A stretch of DNA of 21,577 bases from Seminavis robusta. Its lineage: Eukaryota > Bacillariophyta > Bacillariophyceae > Naviculales > Naviculaceae. Positions 15,435 through 21,577 of the stretch are shown piece by piece. The stretch is taken from contig CAICTM010001847.1 of NCBI GenBank assembly GCA_903772945.1, positions 1 through 21,577 on the forward strand, written 5' to 3'. The notes under the pieces are model-generated. The model worked only from the letters and a program-made list of their open reading frames with translations, was not told the DNA's origin and did no database searches. The translations under genes were made by a program, and so were the position numbers. The stretch's first letter is position 1, and every line of letters starts with the position of its first letter.

Positions 15435-16688
15435 ATGGCGACCAACAAAAAGAAGAGGAAGACTATTAATAGCACTTCCAGCGAAACTCCCACTGCTTCG
15501 AATACTACTACTGCAACAGCAACAAGCAGAGACAACGTTAAGGACAAGCAGGAAGAAGCGTCAGTCACAGCTAGCAAGAGACGTCGTCTATTGCCAACGT
15601 CATCATCCCAGCAGCACAGTCAGGACAATGAGAATGACAATGACAATGACATTGACTGCAGTGAATTGCAAACGCAGCAGGAGCAGCCCGACAATGTCTT
15701 GAATTCTACTACTGGTAGTCAAGAAGAAGAGGAGGAAGAAGAAGAACCACCAAAATTGAAGTTTGCTCCAGGTCTGCCTACGTTACTGTTTGACCATCTT
15801 CAGAGCAGTACTGATTCTGTAGAATTGGTGGAACAAGCCATGGATCAATTGGCCAATTTGTTGGAAGATGCTTCCATCCAGCTGTTGACTCAATTGGTGG
15901 GGTTGGGAGGACCTGCATTGGTCATGTTGACCATGAGAAAATATGCTCAAAATCAATCTATTCAAATCAATGCCTGTTACATTTTGGCCATGATTATTCA
16001 TCACCACAAACAACAGCAGCAACAACAACCACAAAACAACAACCCTACACAGTTGATCAATCTAGAGACTCTGATCTCTTCTATGCAACTCATGGGAGTC
16101 ACGGACGTGGTTCTCCGTGCCATGAAGAAATTCCCCAATGCGCAGCAAGTGCAATTGTTTGGACTTTTGGTCTTGGGAAACATGTGCACCAACACTCCTA
16201 CTACGACAACGACAACTACGAACAACCATGATGATCCAGAAACAGCATCACGCGGTCTGCGACTCTTGAATACTGAGCACGCAGGAGATGAAGATGACGA
16301 TGTGCTCCATCGAGTGGTCTCGGCCATGGACACGTTTGCGGACTCGTCGGATGTGCAAGATTATGCCTGTTGGTTCCTCGTGCGGCTCCTAGACTCCTTA
16401 CAACAACAACAACAACCACAAAAAAGACTAATCATGGAACCGGCATTGGCACGACGATTCAAGACACAAATCGTACGAGTCGTCGCCACTGCCGTACAAA
16501 ACTTTCCCGACCATCCATCCATTTCCAAGGATGCCTCGACCATCATGACGGCTGTTTTAAAAAGCCACCATGACAACAACAGCCAAGGGACTAGTAATAA
16601 GAACCACAACCACAATGCCACGTTGTTGGGAGCAGAGAGAAGGAGTACCAGGAATTCCAAAGACAACCAAAAGCCATTGTTGCGGTAG
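15435..16688 (+). CDS. Host armadillo-like repeat protein
   Basis: 417 residues from the ATG at 15435 in a strong ACCATGG context; the frame is open upstream only to a GTG. The N-terminus starts with a basic cluster (NKKKRK), a likely nuclear signal, repeated by SKRRR. Low-complexity Ser/Thr, Asp/Asn and a Glu run (EEEEEEEEPPKLKFAPGLP) follow to about residue 105. Residues ~110-365 form helix pairs typical of ARM/importin-alpha-like folds (VEQAMDQLANLLED..., QLVGLGGPALVMLTMRKYAQNQSIQINACYILAMI split by Gln/Asn inserts, VQLFGLLVLGNMC, VQDYACWFLVRLLDS). CAA/CAG and Asn-rich inserts break the repeats. The C-terminus is basic. Likely a protein-binding scaffold; no specific partner can be named. 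Confidence 0.75.
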   Translation: MATNKKKRKTINSTSSETPTASNTTTATATSRDNVKDKQEEASVTASKRRRLLPTSSSQQHSQDNENDNDNDIDCSELQTQQEQPDNVLNSTTGSQEEEEEEEEPPKLKFAPGLPTLLFDHLQSSTDSVELVEQAMDQLANLLEDASIQLLTQLVGLGGPALVMLTMRKYAQNQSIQINACYILAMIIHHHKQQQQQQPQNNNPTQLINLETLISSMQLMGVTDVVLRAMKKFPNAQQVQLFGLLVLGNMCTNTPTTTTTTTNNHDDPETASRGLRLLNTEHAGDEDDDVLHRVVSAMDTFADSSDVQDYACWFLVRLLDSLQQQQQPQKRLIMEPALARRFKTQIVRVVATAVQNFPDHPSISKDASTIMTAVLKSHHDNNSQGTSNKNHNHNATLLGAERRSTRNSKDNQKPLLR

Positions 16689-17538
16689 CTAGGTGTTTGC
16701 TTATACCGCATGTTTACTTTGTAATAGTTGTTCAGTTAGTACCGTATTGTTGGCTCTTAGTCTTTGCAGTGAAATGGCGACTTTTTTGAGGTGGGTTTCA
16801 AGAGGCTGGCAAAGAAAGTCTGACAACCGAAAAAGCTGCCACATGTCAAAAGCCGGTATTTTTGGCAGTTTGTGATGATGACCTCGTTCACCCTCCAATC
16901 AAACAAGCAAACTGCCATGGGAACCTTCCAAATCACTACTACAACAGCAAAGCAGCCAACCCAGCCACACGACGATCAATGTCAGTCAGTCAGCTAACAG
17001 TGGACTAGTCTACGTACCACTGGTATCCGTAGTCTTCGATGCTGGCGAAGCACCTTGCATTTACACGGCACTACCGAAACCGCGACGTCCATGCTTTGCT
17101 TCGAACTCCGCAGTGGACAGTGCAGTCACTTGTTGCTTTCGTGGTTCCGTAGTATGACAGATGATGGATCCTTGCTACCTGGTAGCTAGCTTGGACGGAA
17201 CTCTTCGCAGCATTGGTATCGCATTTTTAAAATATTACAACACGTCATGCATGGACCGGTCGGCCTTCTACAAAATTCCAATTGCTGTGACCATCGTAGC
17301 CAGTCCTTCCTTGGTACGAGCAGGCTTGACGTTTGACGATGTGAGGCCGCAGAACAGCTCAAAATCCGGCGTTACTCTGACAGCTCTCTGACGTGGTCTG
17401 GCATCTTTCTAGTTCAAGACAAAGTAAGTTGTCCAAAACAACCCATTTTAACATTCTTTTGGCGTGACCACTGTTTTCTTCTAAAGGATATCGTACGGTA
17501 TGCGAGCCCAATCAATTACCAGGTAAGCTGCTCAGAAA

Positions 17539-17716
17539 TGACATTGAAGATTGTGCCAGCTGGACTGAGTTCCCAAAGAACATTCTTTTGAGTTACGATT
17601 GGTACAACCTTATCTTTTTGCTTGGTCACATTCCGATTCGTACTAATGTGATGGGCTGAGTTGTCCAATGAAGAAACACCGGCCACGGAGTTCCGCAGAA
17701 GTGACATTGAAGATTG
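17539..17716. repeat. 15-bp direct repeat TGACATTGAAGATTG
   Basis: Perfect copies at 17539-17553 and 17702-17716. Between them TCACATT (17626-17632) and AATGTGA (17645-17651) form a small hairpin. This could be a small non-autonomous element or an internal duplication. Confidence 0.5.
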
Positions 17717-17732
17717 GGTTTGAGACTGGAGT

Positions 17733-17753
17733 CGAGTCGAGTCACTCGACTCG
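17733..17753. other. Perfect 9-bp hairpin
   Basis: CGAGTCGAG, loop TCA, CTCGACTCG. Strong for its size, but no U run follows and no gene ends here, so no function is assigned. Confidence 0.6.
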
Positions 17754-19439
17754 GGTTTCAGGGGAATTACTACTAGGGTGAATGGTCAAGTACTGGAGTA
17801 GATAAGACATTGGCTCATACCGGTAGTTAGTCTATTGGTAAGCTAAAGGCCAGTGTTGGCTACTAGTCTGTTGGTGCTATATTGGTGTTACTGCCTCTCC
17901 CATCACTGCTGTTGCATTGCCTTCCCCATCACGCTCCAGCTGCCATCACCCCATCACCTCAACACCTACAAAACACAAACAGACTGATTAGGGGTTATCG
18001 GTTTGGGATAGCGGCACGGTGGATAGTCGTACTCAGAGTAGCCTTAAAATAGAATTCTATTAAGTCCCATTATGCTATCATACCGGTATGACCTTGCGCT
18101 GTCGCCCTACTGGTACCTGCATCCCTCATTCCACCAGCTCAAAAAAAAAGCTTGGTGCAAAGCAACGGACAACAAAGACCGGGACGTACGTCATTCAGCA
18201 GAAATAGTACATGTACCTTGGCACTTACGGTACCATTGGACAAAAGGGATGGCGGCCCTATGAGAGACAAGTAAGCAACAAGGTCTTTGGCTTTGCCTGC
18301 CTTTGACGCATACCACGTTGCAAACACTGGGACAAAATGATGGTGAAGTCTGTACAGTACAGTACCCAGTATTCAGTGCAAAAAAGGGTCTTGCTTCGCC
18401 CAACAGAAATGTCCAGCTACGGAAGTCTCTAATCATGTCTTATCAACTCGTCTCTTTAACACACGATTCTTATTAATAGCACGATTCGATTCGATTCTGA
18501 TTCAGGGGAAGAGCGACTATTAATCGGTATTCTTCTATTTTTAAAAAAAATTTAAAATACTGAGTACTCTCTTTTCAATAGACATTGATGATAGCGGTAC
18601 ACTCCAAACTCACATATAAGAAATCTCTAAATTCAGTGCAGCCCTGGGCCTTTCTTACCAAGCAGCACCACTTTGGCCCCTCAGATTGTTTCTAACAAAA
18701 CAAGCCAATTTCAGCATAGAAAACTTTCTTGCTATGCTTCTACATCAAGCAGGGTGGTACTTGAATACACCCAGTGCACCTGGCCCTTTTCGTCCAACTT
18801 GCTCAGGACTTGTAAATTGGGTTGGATCAAATAGAGATGGAGATCACTGTCTCTGCCGTGAGGCAGAAATTTTGCTGATTTAGGCCCAAGCTTGAAGCAT
18901 TTTCATGGTGTCAGACTAGTGGTATTTCTTATGCTTTGAGGTCTCAATACTGGGAAGCTTTCTTACAAGTCAGTGATATTTCAGTATCAAGAATTTCTTA
19001 ACATTTTCTAAAATCTCAGGGCTCGCTTTCTTGCAGTGGAGTTTCTTATATTCGAGTTTGGAGTGTACATGTAAGCTCCTCGAGCTCTTTGTATGCTCAT
19101 GTGCGTGGTGGATTTTGGAATGACAAAGACTGCTTTCCCCGTCAATGCGGTGTAGCCAACGCAAAATCGAGTGTTGTCTACACGTATAACGACTATATAC
19201 GATATACGGTATACGCGTTCATCGTAGACTGTTTGCTTTTAGTCAGATTCGGTACTCAGGTTTTAAGGTACACCTTTTGCCTATCCAGTCGTCTCAAATT
19301 AGAAAGTAGACTCAAGGATTTAAAGCAAGGCCAATAGATTTAACTTCGAATCCAACCAATCTAGAACAACAACAACACCAACAAACTATCGAAACAAAAC
19401 TATCGAACAAAGATGGCGCTTTGCTTGCTTTTACCGCGG

Positions 19440-21060
19440 CTTTCAGGTGAAGGCGCCATGTCGGGCTTGGCGCATCCTTTCAAATGCCTTGGGGATGCCT
19501 GTTGATGTAGGGGAAAGTCGAGTGCAATGGTGTACGCAGTCAAACACGATGGACGACACAAGCACGACTTGTCGCTGGAGCACATCATGATACACCAGTA
19601 GACTCCGTCTATTCCAGTTGTGGTTTCGTTACGAGGGATTGTATCCTCACATTCCACGCAGAACTCAATGATTGCTGAGGTATGGTCAACAGACAATTGG
19701 AAACGCGCTACTTGGAATCATATACGAAAGAGGAAGGTATACGTTGTCGCAGGACCGCAATTTGGAGATCGAGAAGATGCGACCCTCATCATCAGCCGTC
19801 CCTATACTGACTCAAGTCTTCTGGATTACGATGCATCGAACAATTTGCAGATGTTCTTCGTTCGATGGGATTCTTTCCTTCAAATAGCCAAATCAGACAT
19901 CTGGATGAGAGACAAAGGAGCTACTACGAATACATAGCTGTGTACGATAGACGACCTCCTTATTGTCGCAAAAGACGAATCCAAGATCATCGCGCATATG
20001 GAAGGGAGCACAGTTCAAACATAAAGAGAAACGGTACCATCAGCTTATCACCTAGGATGTGATTTCTTCCGTGATAGAACGAAGTACTGAGTTCCGCACC
20101 TACGCAAATAGTATTAGAAGGTAAGCCAGCAACTACCAACGATCTTCGGACACATGGCCAAACAAAGTCTCATCTCCACCCATCAAAGGAGACCACCCAG
20201 AGACTCAAACAACAGAGCTACTCGAAATGGAAACACACAAAGATATATCAGTCACTCAAGGTAGTCTACAATGGGCAAACCAATTGGAAGGTTAGATATC
20301 GCCCACGGCCACCATGACGATGTCCAGATTTCGGGCAGCACAAAGAATGGGTAACTTAGAGCGAGTAAAGGAATCTGCGGGTACTTTCCAAGATGCGACA
20401 CGGCATCATACGTATCGAAAGAGGAACCGGATTACTCAGCGATTCGCAAGAAAGAGTACGAATGAGATACTCATGCTACCATGTGCCAAAGAGTCAGCGC
20501 ACAACCACCGGTACCTCAGAGCAAACGGGTCATTCTCACACATATGTGGATGCGAACCTCTATCAGATCTCATCAGGCGGTCAGTTACCGGAATCCTACA
20601 CCTAGCGAACAAGACCCATCGACTGGTTCAGCAAGCTACAGTAACAGTCGAGACCGCAACTTGATCTGTATGTTGCAGCCGTACGCCACTGAGCAGATCA
20701 TCGACCTACGAGCACTTCAGGTACCTAGGAGTACTGGTGACACACGACCATGATGTTCGGAGACAACGGACGGTAGTCAACACCGCTCGATGCCACACTC
20801 AAAGTTCTCAAAAGACACAATGCGTTTCCTACCACCGTACTAGGAAGCGTTGCTGCAGTATCTTGAGATTTCATATATCCCTGGATCTACTAACCTGCAG
20901 ATATCCTCAGCCAACACTGGGACTATACATCGTATGCCTATGCTGAATGCACTGGTGTTTTGGTCAGGAGATACCAAGGATTGCGGTAAGAAAAACTCAG
21001 AGTCGACAGTCGCCACTGAGGGGAGTGAAGCGTTACAGTTCCTCCACGACTCGAGTATCC
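19440..21060 (+). pseudogene. Broken Ty1/copia (CoDi-like) reverse transcriptase and RNase H region
   Basis: Reading rightward in shifting frames: KHDGRH near 19540; PVDSVYS and VSLRGIVSS near 19590-19640; KVYVVAGPQFGDRE near 19735-19770; DIWMRDKG near 19900; YYEYIAVYD near 19920-19950, where the catalytic double Asp of the RT is disrupted; MTMSRFRAA at 20314; SVTGILHLANKT and TVTVETAT (RNase H part) near 20580-20660; EQIIDLR near 20690; RYLGVL near 20720; then ILRFH and IPGSTN near 20860-20890 and LNALVFWSGDTKDCG near 20950-20995. The order and wording match the 3' half of diatom copia pol. Many frameshifts and stops make it inactive. Limits are approximate; the strand is opposite to the left copia remnant. 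Confidence 0.75.
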
Positions 21061-21577
21061 GTGAGTAGATTGGGTATGTTTTATGAGTCAACACGATGGA
21101 ACAGAGAACGCTGGCAAGCACAAGTTCTCAACGAAACAAAAGGACACGGTAAATTGGAGTTTTTGACAGGAGTAAAGCATTCTGCCAACGAACCGTTTTC
21201 GAATATCCACGTTGACTTCCGTATAACTACCACTGTATTGATCAACACGCTAACTAGCGTTTACTGATGCATCAATCAAAGCTCACACACACAGATTATG
21301 AATTACTAAGAAGCGAACTTGCATTTACCTTGCACCGTCTTGAATAGTTGCAGTTGATCTCGTTGGGTGGTTGCTACCTCTACAAGATCCCTCTATTCAA
21401 GTAGTATTTCCCCACGTTAGCAATTACAGTCTCCTTGAGGAGACGGGCTTCGTCCGCCATGCTTGAAAGCGGTGGAGAGGAGTAGATCAGGAAGGAAGGT
21501 CACACCATCAACAATCGACTTCAATTGACAGAATCGATTTGGGGCGTGCTGATTGTCGTGTTAGCTTGCAACTCTAG
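21061..21577. other. Sequence after the copia remnant, possible decayed 3' LTR
   Basis: It follows the end of the pol remnant, where a 3' LTR would be expected. I could not find a clear TG...CA pair or similarity to the candidate LTR at the left. A small TCTCC-TTGA-GGAGA hairpin occurs near 21430. No gene is supported. Confidence 0.3.

Larger units (their letters stand above)
16689..19439. other. Long gene-poor intergenic stretch
   Basis: Open frames here are all below about 85 codons, overlap on both strands and show no domain. I see no tRNA, rRNA, LTR or coding composition. Features worth noting are a short perfect hairpin at 17733-17753, a 15-bp direct repeat at 17539 and 17702, and AT-rich promoter-like DNA near 18540-18560. 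Spliced genes with short exons cannot be excluded. Confidence 0.4.

Noticed and set aside
20314..20753. A LINE-type reverse transcriptase, suggested by a YLG-like motif
   Set aside because: The surrounding words (SVTGILHL, TVETAT, EQIIDLR, IPGSTN) and the upstream GPQFGD fit the Ty1/copia RT-RNase H order better.

Overview
The window looks like nuclear DNA of a diatom or a close stramenopile relative. The evidence is two broken Ty1/copia retrotransposons whose remnants read like the diatom CoDi type, Gln/Asn-rich host proteins typical of these algae, and many GCTA, GATA and TACCGG microsatellites. No RNA gene or CRISPR array was recognised.

Layout: 1-2551 (minus strand) is a decayed copia gag/protease region running off the left edge, with a candidate LTR at 2858-3509. 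3977-4696 (minus) is an unrecognised open gene. 4700-6320 is microsatellite-rich with no convincing gene. About 6.4-12.9 kb is a compact island with all genes on the plus strand: a Crypton-like tyrosine recombinase homologue (6779-8533), an overlapping small ORF (8437-8775), an intact CRESS-DNA-virus/plasmid type Rep with HUH nuclease and superfamily 3 helicase (8923-10104), a RING-finger protein (11479-11790) and an orphan 121-residue protein (12245-12610). 13195-14568 and 15435-16688 are ordinary-looking host genes, one LRR-like and one armadillo-like. 16.7-19.4 kb shows no gene I can support. About 19.44-21.06 kb (plus) is a decayed copia reverse transcriptase/RNase H region.

The island is the exciting part. 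Three of its genes (recombinase, RING, 121-residue protein) share a similar motif just upstream of their ATGs. The DNA after rep has tandem 34-bp repeats followed by a perfect 17-bp stem with a 33-nt loop, which is laid out like a Rep origin. Two C-rich minisatellite arrays with CCCTAA/CCCTAG cores follow, and related repeat sequence reappears after the last gene. These shared signals argue that the genes belong to one mobile or viral-like unit: integration by a tyrosine recombinase, rolling-circle replication by a CRESS Rep, plus a RING protein that could act on host ubiquitin pathways. I know of no described eukaryotic element combining these parts. Its exact ends, target duplication and activity cannot be determined from this sequence alone.
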